Assembly: GCF_029168945.1 (NCBI RefSeq)
Contig: NC_083609.1
Coordinates: 24,797,501-24,861,500, forward strand
Reading direction: 5' to 3'
Origin: Cannabis sativa
Lineage: Eukaryota > Streptophyta > Magnoliopsida > Rosales > Cannabaceae
Length of the DNA stretch: 64,000 bases
Below the pieces are notes generated by a model. The model did no database searches, was not told where the DNA came from, and saw only the letters and a program-made list of their open reading frames with translations. Of the stretch, positions 47,921-60,558 are shown in pieces. The translations under genes were made by a program, and so were the position numbers. Each line of letters opens with the position of its first letter. Within the stretch, counting starts at the first letter, position 1.

Positions 47921-48010
47921 CGAGTAGTTAATAGTCTACCACATTTTTCGCGAGTAGTTTACAATCTACTATGTTATACACGAGTAGTTTATAATATGCT
48001 ATGTTTTTAA
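47921..48010 (+). repeat. Three 30-bp tandem repeats
   Basis: CGAGTAGTTW begins at 47921, 47951 and 47981, exactly 30 bp apart. Each unit continues with TA-rich DNA and a CTAYY-type centre. They sit between the antisense ORF and integrase of Gypsy B. Confidence 0.88.
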
Positions 48011-48524
48011 AGAAAACTTCAAATATTTTGAATAATTCACTTTAAGAACTACTTTGAATATCCTTCGATTGCTCATATGAATAGTTAATCCTCTATTAAT
48101 ATTTTTAGCTTAAGTATTATTTCTCAAGGCACATTTGTGTGTAATAATACATTCTACAATAATGCGAGCCGTCACTTACTCAGCATGCATATAGCTTTCT
48201 GTTGTTTTATGAGAACAAATCTCACTTACAACTGCTATCTTATTTTTTTTAAAAGAAAAGGTTTTTCAATTCTTGACTTCATATTATCCTTTCCTTTGTG
48301 ATTTTTTTTTTTTTTTTTAATTTTTAGGCTTTTGCAATACAGTTTGCAATGCAGTATATATTTTTATATATATGCCCCAAGTAATTTTAAAGGAAAGAAA
48401 CTTTATAATTACTTGAAAAAATTTAATTTTATTCATAACAATAATTAATCATTACAGAGATAAATATTTACATATTAAAATTACTAGTAATAAGGTCATA
48501 AATGTTCACTATTCTAGTGATTCT
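48011..48524. other. Gypsy B spacer
   Basis: AT-rich DNA with a T-tract near 48303. No gene seen. Confidence 0.5.
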
Positions 48525-49456
48525 TTATTAGCGAGCCGTTAAGCCAAGCTAATTTGTAAATCCCAGTTCGAACGACAACTTCAATAGCATATGGACCTTC
48601 CCAGTTTAGGTTGAACACTCCTGCTGTTGGGTCTCGCGTATTTACAAATACACGTCTCAACACTAAATCTCCTACTTTAAATAGTCTTTTTTGGACTCTT
48701 TTGATAAAGTATCTCGTTATTCAGTGTTGGTAGGCTGCATAGGTTATTTACGAATCATTGTGTCTTTCTTCAAGTAGATCCAAGGATGTATTCAAAAGTT
48801 TTTGGTTTTCCTCTTGATTATAAAATTCATGCTTGTGGGCCGCAATGTTAATTTCTATGAGTAACATTGCTTCCGAGCCGAACGCCATTGAGAACGGAGT
48901 GTGTCGCATCGCTGTTTTCTCTGTAGTTCTATGGGCCTAGAGCACTTGTGGTAGCTCATCAACCCATTTTTCTTTGGCTGCATCTAACTTCTTCTTAATA
49001 GTATCTTTTAAGGTTTTATTAACAACTTCTACTTGTCCATTTGCCTGAGGCCTCGATACTCATGAGAAGCTTTAAATAATTTTATTCCTTTTACAGAATT
49101 CAGTGAATAATTTATCATCAAACTGAGTTCCATTGTCAGATACTATTTTAATTGGAATGTCAAACCTGCATATTATGTTTTTGATAATAAAATCAAGAAC
49201 TTTTTTGTAGGTTATGGAAACTAGAGGTTCGGCATTTGTTCACTTTGTGAAGAAGTCGACTGCCACAACTGCATACTTTGCTCATCCTCGCTTTGTGGGT
49301 AACACCCCAATTACATTAATCCCCCAATATTGCAAATGGGCATGGCGAGGTCATCATTCTCAACTCGGCTGGTGGTACGTGAGGTATATGTAAAAACTTT
49401 TGACATTTATCGCATCTCTTAACGAACTCATGTGTGTCTTTATTGATTGTTGGCTA
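48525..49456 (-). pseudogene. Gypsy B integrase: end of zinc finger, core and C-terminus
   Basis: The minus strand from 49456 reads WPTINKDTHEFVKRCDKCQK (CX2C half of the HHCC finger), then the core (IKIVSDNGTQFDDK with a catalytic D) and the C-terminal domain (GDLVLRRVFVNTRDPTAGVF, LNWEGPYAIEVVVRTGIYKL). Several stops and shifts. The preceding half of the finger is at 59500-59620, beyond Copia B. Confidence 0.88.
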
Positions 49457-49461
49457 GTAAT

Positions 49462-51333
49462 TGTTGGAAGTTATTTTACCAGGATCTTAGATCTACTCAC
49501 AAGTATGTTGATTTAACAACCTAAATATGAACTTCTAAAACGATAGGAAATTAAACACATAAGAGTATCAGAAATCTTACAGTGATTGCAGCGGAATATA
49601 TGTCTCCTCCCACTCAGATCTCTAACCCTTGATTCCTTTCTGTAGCAGAGTATAATCAAGATCTGAGCCCGATAGTCCTTCTTTGTTGTTTCTGAATTCT
49701 ACACAGCCTTCCTCACTATGATTGAGGTATTACTTGATGTGTGTGGGCACTACTCTAGCACTTATACTTTTCGAAACAGTGAAGGAAGAGAGAGAGAGAG
49801 GGTGGCGGCTCAGAGAGAATTTTCTGAGAGAAAATTCTTTCAGAATAATACTGTGAAAAGGTTGTACAGTTGTGTGTAACTCTGAAGCCTTTGCCTTCTA
49901 TTTATAGAAGACCACCAAGGGCTATGATTGACATTTGGAATTGAAAAAATCAAAGAGAAAAGGAAGCTAAGTGGCCGGCCTAGGCATTGTGGAAACAAGG
50001 CTTGCCACTTTTCCAACTTTCCTTTTCCTACACTGATAGTTTCCTGTTTTGTCGAAAACTGCCAATTCCATTATTCAACCACATAAATGATAAATCTAAT
50101 TATTTAATAATTAAAATTAATTATCAAATAATATATTATCATTTATTTTATTAATAATGAAACTAATTAAAGTTTCCTAATTAATAAATATGCCCTTCAA
50201 AATCTCTAGTTTTGCCCTTAATAAGTGATAAATTCTCAAATAGACAAGTCTATCTTGAGAATTTTTAATTGATTAATTAAAATCAATTAAATGAGTCTTA
50301 CAAGTAATATCATCTCAACTAGTGAGGGGACCATGGGTCTATATATCAGAGCTTCCAATAAGCAGATCTAGAATTTACCACTTAAATTCACTGACTTATT
50401 AATTCTTCGTTGAATCCACACATAGAACTCAGAATTGCACTCTCAGTATATAGAATGCTCTATATGTTCCACCATATAGACACATTATTAGTTATCCATT
50501 GTTATAATCCTAATGTGATCAATGATCCTCTATATGGATGATTTACACTGTAAAGGGACTAAATTACCGTAACACCCTACAATGTATTTTATCCTTAAAA
50601 CACTTAACCCTGTATAAATGATATTTCAACTAAGTGAAATGAGTACTCAATCGTTTATCTCGTTTGGTTAAGCTCGAAGGAAATCACCCTTTGCTTACTA
50701 TTCGCCAGATAGAAGCTATAGATTCCATATTTATGTTAGCGCTCCCACTCAATCGCACTACCGTGTTCCCAAAATGTATGTATTGCCCAGACTAAAGATT
50801 AGGCTTAACTAACAAATCAAAGAACACGAATAATACTCTTGAAATTGAGCCTAACCATATCAGGATTTCGATCATGTGATCTAGGATCAACTTATGATAT
50901 TGAATTGAATAGATGTTTACGGTAAGTTTCAAAATCTAATTCAAAGTTCAATATCGGTCCATTCCAATGCATACTCCATGCATCCAACCCGAGCTTTACT
51001 TTAACCTATGTTCTGGAAAGAACATAACATTTCTCCAAATGTAAGTAAACTCTGTTATAGATTGTCATATCAGTGAAACCCAGTGTTCTGATAAATCTAG
51101 GAATACTTTATTCACATAGTCATGTTTATTTTCCACTGTGTTGACAACACAATAAACATGATCAAGTATGTGAAAAGGGGTTTGGTTGAATTTATAAATC
51201 AAACAGACAAGCAATTGATTAAGTGAACCAAAACATACACAAGTGAATGAAAAATTACTTCTGTTACTTTATTGATATTGAATAATCTGGATTACATTGA
51301 AACAGAGTTTTATTTAGGGCATAAAACCCAACA
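49462..51333 (-). repeat. Copia B 3' LTR
   Basis: 1,872 bp, TG...CA. The polypurine tract on the minus strand is AGTGGGAGTT at 51334-51343, just inside. Confidence 0.95.
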
Positions 51334-51362
51334 AACTCCCACTTGCACTAATATAAAACAAA

Positions 51363-53825
51363 TCAGTACATTTCAATTAATCCTAAATTCTGACGGTGCT
51401 TTTCGAATGAAGTTACTGCCAAGACTTTGGTGAATGGATCAGCCAAGTTATCCTGCGTATCCACTTTCTCCACCAGTACATCCCCTCTTGCCACATATTC
51501 TCTGATAATATGATACTTTCTTTCTATATGCTTACTTCTCTTGTGGCTCCTAGGTTCCTTACTGTTGGCTATAGCTCCAGTGTTATCACAAAGCAGGACT
51601 AGAGGCCTTTCCATTCCAGGAACTACACCAAGACTGGTGAAGAACTTCCTAAGCCAGACAACCTCTTTAGCTGCTTCAGCCGCAGCTATGTATTCTGCCT
51701 CCATGGTAGAATCCGAAATCGCAGTTTGTTTAGCACTTCTCCAAACCACTGCTCCACCCCCAAGAGTAAACACCATCCCAGATGTAGATTTCCTGTCTTC
51801 AAGACATCCCTGGAAATCTGAGTCTGTATAGCCTAAGGGATTTAAAGCACCACCCTTGTAGACTAATACATAATCTCTTGTACTCTTTAAGTATTTCAAA
51901 ATATACTTAACAAGACATTCCAATGTACCCGTCCCGGATTTGATCGATACTGCTCACGATTCCAACTGCATAGCAGATGTCAGGTCTAGTGCATAGCATA
52001 GCATACATTAGACTTCCAACTGCAGAAGCATAAGGAATTTTTGCCATGTCTTCTATCTCTTGAGGATCAGTAGGACACTGTTCCTTAGATAGACGGATAC
52101 CATGCCTAGAGCGCATGTTTGCCCCTTTGGTATTGGTCATGGAAAATCTCTCTAGAACTTTGTCAATGTAAGCTGTTTGAGAGAGAGCAAGGGATCTGTT
52201 CTTTCGGTTTCTGACAATCTGAATACATAGAACATAGGTTGCCTCACCTAAGTCTTTCATATCGAATTGGGTGTCAAGCCATTCCTTGATGTGAGTCATT
52301 TTCTTGACATTGTTTCCAATGATCAAAATGTCATCAACATAAAGGACCAGGAATACTACTACTTGGTTTTCCTTGAGTTGGTAAACACAAGGTTCATCTT
52401 CATTCTGATGAAAGCCGTAGGTCTTGATGATCTCATCAAACCTTTTATTCCATGAGTGAGAAGCTTGCTTAAGTCCATATATGGACCTATTTAATTTGCA
52501 AACTTTATTCTCCTGCCCAGGAAGAACATAACCTTCTGGTTGCTCCATATAGATGGTTTCTTCAAGAAGCCCATTAAGAAAGGCTGTCTTGACATCCATT
52601 TGCCAAATTTCATAATCTAAAGCGGCAGCTATGGAGAAAAGAATTCGGATGGATTTGAGCATGGCAACCGGACTAAAAGTTTCCTCATAGTCCACACCTT
52701 CTCTTTGGGTATAACCCTTGGCGACCAGTCTAGCTTTGAAAGTTTCGACTTCGCCTCCAGCACCTCTTTTCTTCTTGTAGACCCATTTACATCCAATTGG
52801 ACGAAAATCTTCAGGTGGTTCTACATATTCCCAGACTTTGTTCTTTTTCATGGAATCCATTTCTGAATCCATACCGGTTGACCATCGCTTCCGTTGCGGA
52901 CTTGCCATTGCCTGTTTATAGGTCATTGGGTCGTCATCAATACCGTCACCAACGACCATATTGATTTCACCATCCAAGCCATAACGAGATGGTTTCGTAG
53001 AAACCCTCCCACTACGACGAGGAGCGGTGACCTTCTGAACAGGAGCTTTAGTAGTAGTTTTCTCAGTTGCTACAACTGAGGGAGTGGGATGATCCTCTTC
53101 TTGAGTAGAAGAAGATGGTACATTTGAAGGAACAGTATCTGTGAGCATTTCCTCTAATACAATTTCACTTTTCGGTTTGTTGTCTTTCATATAGTTATCT
53201 TCAAGGAAAGTAGCATTTGTAGAAACAAACACTTTGTTATCCTTGTGACTATAGAATAGTCCACCCCTAGTCTCTTTAGAATTTCCGACAAACATGCAAA
53301 CTTCAGTTCGCGATTCCAGTTTGCCTTCTTTCTTTCTTAAGACGTGAGCAGGGCACCCCCAAATCCTATAATGGCGCAAACTCGGTGTGCGACCATTCCA
53401 TAGTTCGACGGGTGTCTTATGGACTGCTTTAGATGGAACAACATTTAAAATGTCATTTGCCATTTGAATAGCATATCCCCAGAAGGACGTACATAGAGTT
53501 GAATAACTCAGCATAGACCTAACCATTTCTAAAAGAGTGCGATTTCTTCTTTTTGCAACTCCATTCTGCTGTGGAGTGCTTGGGGCAGTATATTGGGATT
53601 CAATTCCAAGTTCAATTAAATGATCTTTGAACTGCATATCCATATATTCTCCACCCCTATAAGTTTGCAAGATCTTTAATGTTTTACCTAATTGGTTTTG
53701 AGCCAAAGCATGAAATTCCTGAAACTTTTCAAACGTTTCAGATTTCTTTTGCATTAGGTAAAGAAAACTATATCTAGAGAAATCGTCAATGAAAGTGACG
53801 AAATACTCATAACCTCCTCTGGCTT
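51363..53825 (-). pseudogene. Copia B pol: integrase end, RT and RNase H
   Basis: The frame 53754-51907 (615 codons) has the integrase core end (TAPSTPQQNGVAKRRNRTLL, catalytic E), LRHYRIWGCPAHVL, and RVT_2: GCKWVYKKK, KARLVAKGYTQREGVDYEE, IWQMDVKTAFLNGLLEE, SIYGLKQASHSWNKRF and the catalytic LVLYVDDILIIGN. RNase H is in the next frame, 51923-51363: DSDFQGCLEDRKSTSGMVF, STMEAEYIAAAEAAKEVVWL, CDNTGAIANSKEPRSHKRSK, ending LGLIEMY. A single shift near 51920 separates RT from RNase H (around GYIGMSC / MECLVKYILKYLKSTRDY). Confidence 0.92.
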
Positions 53826-54266
53826 TTACATTCGGCGGTCCGCAAACATTCCGAATGTACTAACCCTAGGGGTTCTTTGGCACGCTCTCCCTTTGCGAGA
53901 GAAAGAACGTTTGGTCATTTTTCCTTCTAGGCAAGACTCGCGATGCAGCGGTTCTCCTAAGACGACATTTTTCAATGGACCGTCTTTGGTTAGCCTATTG
54001 AGTCTATCAAAACCTATATGACCTAAACGTAAATGCCATAGATAAGTTTGATCATCATTATCAATCTCTTTTCTCTTAAGGTTTCTAGGTTTAGCTACAT
54101 TGAAAAGTTCAGTATTTAGTGAGATTTGAGTATCAGGTCTTAAAACATAAAGCCCTCGTTCCATGTTTGCAACACATATATGAAATCCATTACGAGAAAT
54201 TGAACAATTTGAACTCGAAAAATTCAATATATAAAATTGTGTCTGTAAACATGAAACGCTAATCAA
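53826..54266 (-). pseudogene. Copia B pol: GAG-pre-integrase region
   Basis: The frame holds YLWHLRLGHIGFDRLNRLTK (HHCC start), then CLEGKMTKRSFSRKGRACQR (its C part). It runs out at FGMFADRRM, where the integrase core should begin. The first catalytic D block appears lost or in another frame. The next frame starts 72 bases downstream. Confidence 0.82.
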
Positions 54267-54301
54267 GTTTCTACTAAAATTAGGAATATATAAAACATTC
54301 T

Positions 54302-54922
54302 CTAAAAGTAAAACTTCTTAGAATTAAACTTGATTCGGGTTGTTCCTCTTGCTTTAACTGATACCAACTCGCCATTTCCAACTTTAAGCTTTAACTCATC
54401 TGGGTGAAGATTCTCCCAAGCTTCAAGCAGCTGCAATGAAGAACATACATGGTTAGTAGATCCAGAATCAACAATCCAGGAGGATTTGTCGTTCTCTAAA
54501 ACACATGATTCAAATACAAAAGCATCACCTTCGTTTGAATTGTCTAGAAGCCTGGGACATTGTTCTTCTTTATGTCCCTTTCCATTACAATTCGCACATA
54601 GAACATGATGTCTGATAATTGTACTTGAAGAAGCAGCTTTGTTAGAGCCCTCATACTTAATCTTCTTCCTCTGATTAAAGCTTGCAATGCTAGGAGGTCT
54701 CATTGCAATCAGATCCCGCTCATGGGCCCTTAACTCAGACTCGAGTTTGTCCATGTCGGAGGAGTTAGGATTGTTCAATAAATAATATAGAACAAAACTG
54801 TTATACTCCTGAGGAAGACTATAAAGTATGAGTTTTACCCATTGTTCCTTTGATAAATCAATTCCTAGTAGATTTGCCTTTTGGAATTTCAGATTCATCA
54901 ACAATAGGTGCGATTTATGCAA
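54302..54922 (-). pseudogene. Copia B gag C-terminal half and protease
   Basis: UBN2-type gag part (DLSKEQWVKLILYSLPQEYN), zinc knuckle CANCNGKGHKEEQC, then protease SSWIVDSGSTNHVCS with the catalytic D-S-G. The frame ends at 54302 (NSKKFYF). The N-terminal part of gag is missing or scrambled: an ATG near 54998 (MNNPHPDPLLVS) stops after about 34 codons. Confidence 0.85.
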
Positions 54923-54999
54923 CTACCAGGATGCATTTTCACACTATTGAGTTCTTTTGCAAAGATACTAACTAGGAGTGGATCGGGATGAGGGTTATT

Positions 55000-57600
55000 C
55001 ATATTGGCACTACAACATATCAATAAACAGAAGTAAGGTTTTGGTTCTATAAATTCATACACAGGTTCAGAAAACAAATAATCACATATGTTATAAAAAT
55101 ACTAAATCTAACATAGTTTATTTTCCAAGGTTTCCAACGAACTGATACAGTGTCCCGTTTAGGCGAGAGTCAAAGCATCATCCATTGAATAGAGTTGTCA
55201 ATTCATCTAAAATGTCAAACATTCTAGCAACCTTTTATTCGATCAAGATTGGAATTCAGCGTTGTCCCGTTTAGGCGAGAGTCAAGGCAATTCTATCTTA
55301 TGAGCTTCTACCATTGTTTCGCATTCTTGTAAGTCTTATATAGTCGCCACCATTAGGGTGGTCACGAACCATATAAATAAACCTATAAGAATACTTATCT
55401 TTAGAGATTAAACGGCGCTAACTTGCTAATGAGCGTTCCTCCATTAGGGAGGATTACTCACTAAAACAATAGCTATGTAAAACCAACAATGGAGATCGAA
55501 TTTCTCTTGATTAAAGCTCATTATTTAAACATGTATTTTGTTTAATCATTTATATTCCATATCTCAATAATGAAATATTACAAATTAAAGTAAGAACTTT
55601 AATTAAATTTCAAAAATAGAATAATTTTGAAAAATATCTTATTTAAGTTGTTTAGAAAAATCTAAATACCCAACTTAAAAATATTCCTCAACCAATGACT
55701 TAATTAAATATTACCAATTAAGTAGTAACCACTTAATTTAGAAGATATTCCATTTTAAGTTCCCATATTTAGAAAATATCAACTTAAAAAAATATCTAAA
55801 GAATCTTAATAACCAATTCCCAAAATTCCTCAACTTAATTTATAATAGGAAATTCAAAAAATATTCAAATCTAAGTTGATTTGATAGATTTAACTAAATC
55901 TCAACTTAAATAGGAACATTTAATGAAATTATAAAATTAAGATTCAGAAAGAATTTATATGGTTATAATTCCATATTTAATTAAAAACAAGAAAAATACA
56001 TATAGCTTTCCAGAATATAACTATTCAAACTATGTTTTTCTTAAATTAATTTCAAGGAAGAATGAAATTAATTATGTTGCTAATCAATCTTTTATTAGGT
56101 CAAACTAATATAATTAATCTAGCACAGTTATCCAAATCAGGCAAATGGGCCTTCACAATTGGGGTTGTTCATGTGAGGGGGGGCTGGGTCCAGTATGTCG
56201 TACCCACTTCTAAGGCTCCCAACTCTCACACAAGGCCCAAAAGAGAGGAATTTAACCTTAAAATAAATAACTGTTATTAATTGAATAGGCTCACTATTAA
56301 ATGAGCCTAAATAAAATCTATCAGTTATGATATTTTATTTAGCAACAACAACCTATATGTATCTATAATAGAAATTAAACATATAGGCTCACACAGGCAT
56401 ACACATTTGGATGGATCCTATCATGTTGCTAGGTCATACACAGATGAAAGAAGTTTGTAAAAATTACCTGTTACAAATTATTTACTTGATCTATCATCAA
56501 TTGAACCTTTGGTTAAAATTAGATCATCGGATCTATCATCAAGTTAACCAAGGCAATTTAGATCAAGCAATAATAGGTTTTAGAAAACTTACAAACAATC
56601 TAAAACACATACTCCTGCAACAAGGTTAGATTTGGATAGTTGGATGTAGGATTTATTTAATTTTAAACATTTATTTCGAAAATAAAATTAAAATTAAACC
56701 TACCATTTTGAAAAATTAGGTTTTGGGTAACCTAAATGTCATTTCAAAATAAATTGCTAACTTTCCTTTTAAATTTCATGTTATTTAATAAATTAAATAA
56801 TAAAATAGAAAATGGTAAATACATACCCTTTTCTTGTTTTACAATTTAATTTAATTAAAAAATAACAAAATTTAAAAGTTAACAAAAATACCTTATTTCC
56901 TCTTTTAAAATTATCATGATTATTATGATCTTATTTTAATTAAGGTCAAGTTACCAAAAATAATATCTGACCTTAAAAAAAATAAAATAATCAAATTTTA
57001 AAGGAAATAAGAAAAGAGGTAAGCAAAACTTGATTTTTCCTATTTTCAAAATCAAATTACACTAATATCTAAAATTAATTTTAAAAAATTAAAATTAATT
57101 TATTTCTAATAATTAGATTTGAAATTTGAAAAACAAAAATCAATTTACAAAACTACACAAAAAATCGGAATTTAATTCCATGAAATAGCATGAAAAATCG
57201 AAAAAATTGGAAAATTGGATGAACTGTACGGATGGCATGCCATGCATGGCCATCCGCGCGCGTATCCTGGGTGCTTGACCGAGAAATCACGGCGCAGGAA
57301 GGCTGCAAGCAGCCATTCCGCGCGCGTGATGAGGTTGCTCGTCACCCCGATTTTTCCAATTTTCAAAAATTCATAACTAATTCAAATTAAATCGAAATCG
57401 AGTTCTGTAAAAAAGTAAATTGCTTAGAATTTTCCAAACTATCCAAAAAAAATAATTACGGAATAAGAACAGTAACCATTTTTCCCAGAATTCACAAACA
57501 ACAATCAAACATCAATATGACACTCAAAGCAACATGATACCATCCAAAAAACAAGCAAATCATTTTAAGTCCAAATTTCTTGCAAGAAAATCAATTACCA
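55000..57600 (-). other. Copia B 5' leader (non-coding)
   Basis: 2.6 kb between PBS and gag remnant, AT-rich, with three structured spots. Two copies of a block starting GTCCCGTTTAGGCGAG lie at 55152 and 55264. Short hairpins with an ATTA(G) loop lie near 55346-55362 and 55438-55452. The GC-rich hairpin pair is at 57230-57326. Region 56290-56440 is related to the window end of Copia C (63895-64000), inverted. Confidence 0.7.
57230..57326 (-). repeat. Two 'CGCGCGCGG plus hairpin' modules, Copia B leader
   Basis: Hairpin 1 arms 57230-57239 and 57245-57255 (10 pairs, one bulge). Hairpin 2 arms 57297-57306 and 57309-57319 (10 pairs, one bulge). Each is followed on the + strand (preceded in RNA sense) by CCGCGCGCG at 57254-57262 and 57318-57326. 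Strong GC contrast to the AT-rich leader. Confidence 0.85.
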
Positions 57601-57614
57601 TGGCTCTGGTGCCA
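57601..57614 (-). other. Copia B primer binding site
   Basis: The minus strand reads TGGCACCAGAGCCA two bases after the LTR. This is a variant of the initiator tRNA-Met site TGGTATCAGAGCCA with two changes. Confidence 0.8.
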
Positions 57615-57616
57615 GT

Positions 57617-59494
57617 TGTTGGAAGTTATTTTACCAGGATCTTAGATCTACTCACAAGTATGTTGATTTAACAACCTAAATATGAACTTCTAAAACGATA
57701 GGAAATTAAACACATAAGAGTATCAGAAATCTTACAGTGATTGCAGCGGAATATATGTCTCCTCCCACTCAGATCTCTAACCCTTGATTCCTTTCTGTAG
57801 CAGAGTATAATCAAGATCTGAGCCCGATAGTCCTTCTTTGTTGTTTCTGAATTCTACACAGCCTTCCTCACTATGATTGAGGTATTACTTGATGTGTGTG
57901 GGCACTACTCTAGCACTTATACTTTTCGAAACAGTGAAGGAAGAGAGAGAGAGAGGGTGGCGGCTCAGAGAGAATTTTCTGAGAGAAAATTCTTTCAGAA
58001 TAATACTGTGAAAAGGTTGTACAGTTGTGTGTAACTCTGAAGCCTTTGCCTTCTATTTATAGAAGACCACCAAGGGCTATGATTGACATTTGGAATTGAA
58101 AAAATCAAAGAGAAAAGGAAGCTAAGTGGCCGGCCTAGGCATTGTGGAAACAAGGCTTGCCACTTTTCCAACTTTCCTTTTCCTACACTGATAGTTTCCT
58201 GTTTTGTCGAAAACTGCCAATTCCATTATTCAACCACATAAATGATAAATCTAATTATTTAATAATTAAAATTAATTATCAAATAATATATTATCATTTA
58301 TTTTATTAATAATGAAACTAATTAAAGTTTCCTAATTAATAAATATGCCCTTCAAAATCTCTATTTACTGTTTTGCCCTTAATAAGTGATAAATTCTCAA
58401 ATAGACAAGTCTATCTTGAGAATTTTTAATTGATTAATTAAAATCAATTAAATGAGTCTTACAAGTAATATCATCTCAACTAGTGAGGGGACCATGGGTC
58501 TATATATCAGAGCTTCCAATAAGCAGATCTAGAATTTACCACTTAAATTCACTGACTTATTAATTCTTCGTTGAATCCACACATAGAACTCAGAATTGCA
58601 CTCTCAGTATATAGAATGCTCTATATGTTCCACCATATAGACACATTATTAGTTATCCATTGTTATAATCCTAATGTGATCAATGATCCTCTATATGGAT
58701 GATTTACACTGTAAAGGGACTAAATTACCGTAACACCCTACAATGTATTTTATCCTTAAAACACTTAACCCTGTATAAATGATATTTCAACTAAGTGAAA
58801 TGAGTACTCAATCGTTTATCTCGTTTGGTGAAGCTCGAAGGAAATCACCCTTTGCTTACTATTCGCCAGATAGAAGCTATAGATTCCATATTTATGTTAG
58901 CGCTCCCACTCAATCGCACTACCGTGTTCCCAAAATGTATGTATTGCCCAGACTAAAGATTAGGCTTAACTAACAAATCAAAGAACACGAATAATACTCT
59001 TGAAATTGAGCCTAACCATATCAGGATTTCGATCATGTGATCTAGGATCAACTTATGATATTGAATTGAATAGATGTTTACGGTAAGTTTCAAAATCTAA
59101 TTCAAAGTTCAATATCGGTCCATTCCAATGCATACTCCATGCATCCAACCTGAGCTTTACTTTAACCTATGTTCTGGAAAGAACATAACATTTCTCCAAA
59201 TGTAAGTAAACTCTGTTGTAGATTGTCATATCAGTGAAACCCAGTGTTTTGATAAATCTAGGAATACTTTATTCACATAGTCATGTTTATTTTCCACTGT
59301 GTTGACGACACAATAAACATGATCAAGTATGTGAAAAGGGGTTTGGATGAATTTATAAATCAACCAGACAAGCAATTGATTAAGTGAACCAAAACATACA
59401 CAAGTGAATGAAAAATTACTTCTGTTGCTTTATTGATATTGAATAATCTGGATTACATTGAAACAGAGTTTTATTTAGGGCATAAAACCCAACA
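57617..59494 (-). repeat. Copia B 5' LTR
   Basis: 1,878 bp, TG...CA. The six extra bases (near 58366) distinguish it from the 3' LTR. GTAAT follows at 59495. Confidence 0.95.
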
Positions 59495-59499
59495 GTAAT

Positions 59500-59760
59500 A
59501 TCCTTGACGGATAATCTTCTTGGATAGGCGCTGCCAACCTGCATGATCTCTACAGAAGCCCTCATGAATCTCTTTGATTCTTTTGCTTGCTTATGCTGGT
59601 AACACACATCGTAAGAGTGGCATGGAATAATCCCTCCTGTACAATTTTCCCTCAACCATCGTGTAGCGAGGTAGCGAGTATAAGAGTTTGCATGCCTCGG
59701 TTTTTTTTTGTAGGAAGTTCTCCACTTACTAGATACTTGAAAATTGGTGTCATCCATGTT
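59500..59760 (-). pseudogene. Gypsy B integrase: start of zinc finger
   Basis: The minus strand reads MVEGKLYRRDYSMPLLRCV, then IHEGFCRDHAG (the HH half of HHCC) and KKIIRQGYY, ending exactly at the Copia B target site. One stop and one shift before IHEG. Removing Copia B and one GTAAT joins GYY to WPTINKD in frame. Confidence 0.88.
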
Positions 59761-59769
59761 GGCAAAGTG

Positions 59770-60558
59770 TCTATCATCTCGATTTCTTCCTCTTCACATA
59801 TGCTTGGATCGTCTAAGACCTACACCGGTACCAAATTTAACTTATCAAGATCGCATTGAGATGCTAATTTTGCTAGTGCATCTGCATTAGAGTTTTGTTC
59901 TCTTGGAATTTGTTCAATTTTAAAATAATCAAACTTTTCCAAGTTCTTCTGAACCTTCTCTAAATATTTTGCCATTTTAGGCCTTTCTCTTGGTATTCTC
60001 CCAAGACTTGGTTTACAATTAGTTGTGAGTCACTATAGCACGTTATATTTTTGACTTTTAATGCCTTGACTATTCTTAAGCCTGCCAACAAGGCCTCTTA
60101 CTCTTCCTCACTATTCAAAGTATCAAACTGCAATCTCAGTGCGTAGTGGAACTTGAAGTTATCTAGCGACATCATTATAACTCCTGCCCCCGAGCCATTC
60201 TCATTTGAAGCCCCATCAACATATAGTTTCCATGTTTTTAACTCGCGCTCAACATCACGGTCTTCTTCTAAGTTTATTTCTTCTATTAGAAAGTTAGCTA
60301 AAGCTTGTCCTTTGATTGACACTCTCGAGTGATAAGTTACATCAAATTGTCCCAACTCAATCGACCACTTTATCAATCTTCCTGAAGCATCATGTTTTGA
60401 TAAAACTTGCCTTAATGGCTGATTTGTTAGGACTTTAATTGGATGTACCTGGAAATATGGTCGTAGCTTGCGAGATGCATGAATTAAGCATAGTGTAAGT
60501 TTTTCCAATGGGGGGTACCTCGACTCTGCCCCCAGTAACCTTTTACTGACATAGTAAT
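59770..60558 (-). pseudogene. Gypsy B RNase H region
   Basis: The minus strand reads YYVSKRLLGAESRYPPLEKL and HASRKLRPYFQVHPIKVLTN (end of the RT-linked RNase H domain), WSIELGQFDVTY, then a second RNase H domain (WKLYVDGASNENGSGAGVIM with catalytic D) and NITCYSDSQLIVNQV. A frame of 136 codons (60508-60098) stays open, then stops occur at TLNSEEE. It is broken on the right by Copia C at 60559. Two RNase H domains in tandem fit the Tat lineage. Confidence 0.88.

Larger units (their letters stand above)
49462..59494 (-). mobile_element. Copia B: Ty1/copia element
   Basis: LTRs 49462-51333 and 57617-59494, TG...CA, with target duplication GTAAT (49457-49461 and 59495-59499). Minus strand: PBS, a long leader, gag-protease, integrase, RT, RNase H, PPT, 3' LTR. 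I count about nine substitutions and one 6-bp indel between LTRs, so it is young. Gag and the gag-pol junction are damaged, but RT looks whole. It is inserted in the integrase gene of Gypsy B. Confidence 0.96.
43581..60558 (-). mobile_element. Gypsy B: decayed Tat-type element, host of two copia insertions
   Basis: The parts, from left: probable 3' LTR (43581-44289), decayed antisense ORF (44975-47646, + strand), integrase (48525-49456 and 59500-59760, minus) and RNase H (59770-60558, minus). Copia B (49462-59494) separates the two integrase pieces. Copia C starts at 60559 inside the RNase H-like region, so the rest of pol and gag must lie beyond the window. Stops and shifts are frequent in all parts. 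Same layout as Gypsy A. Confidence 0.85.
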
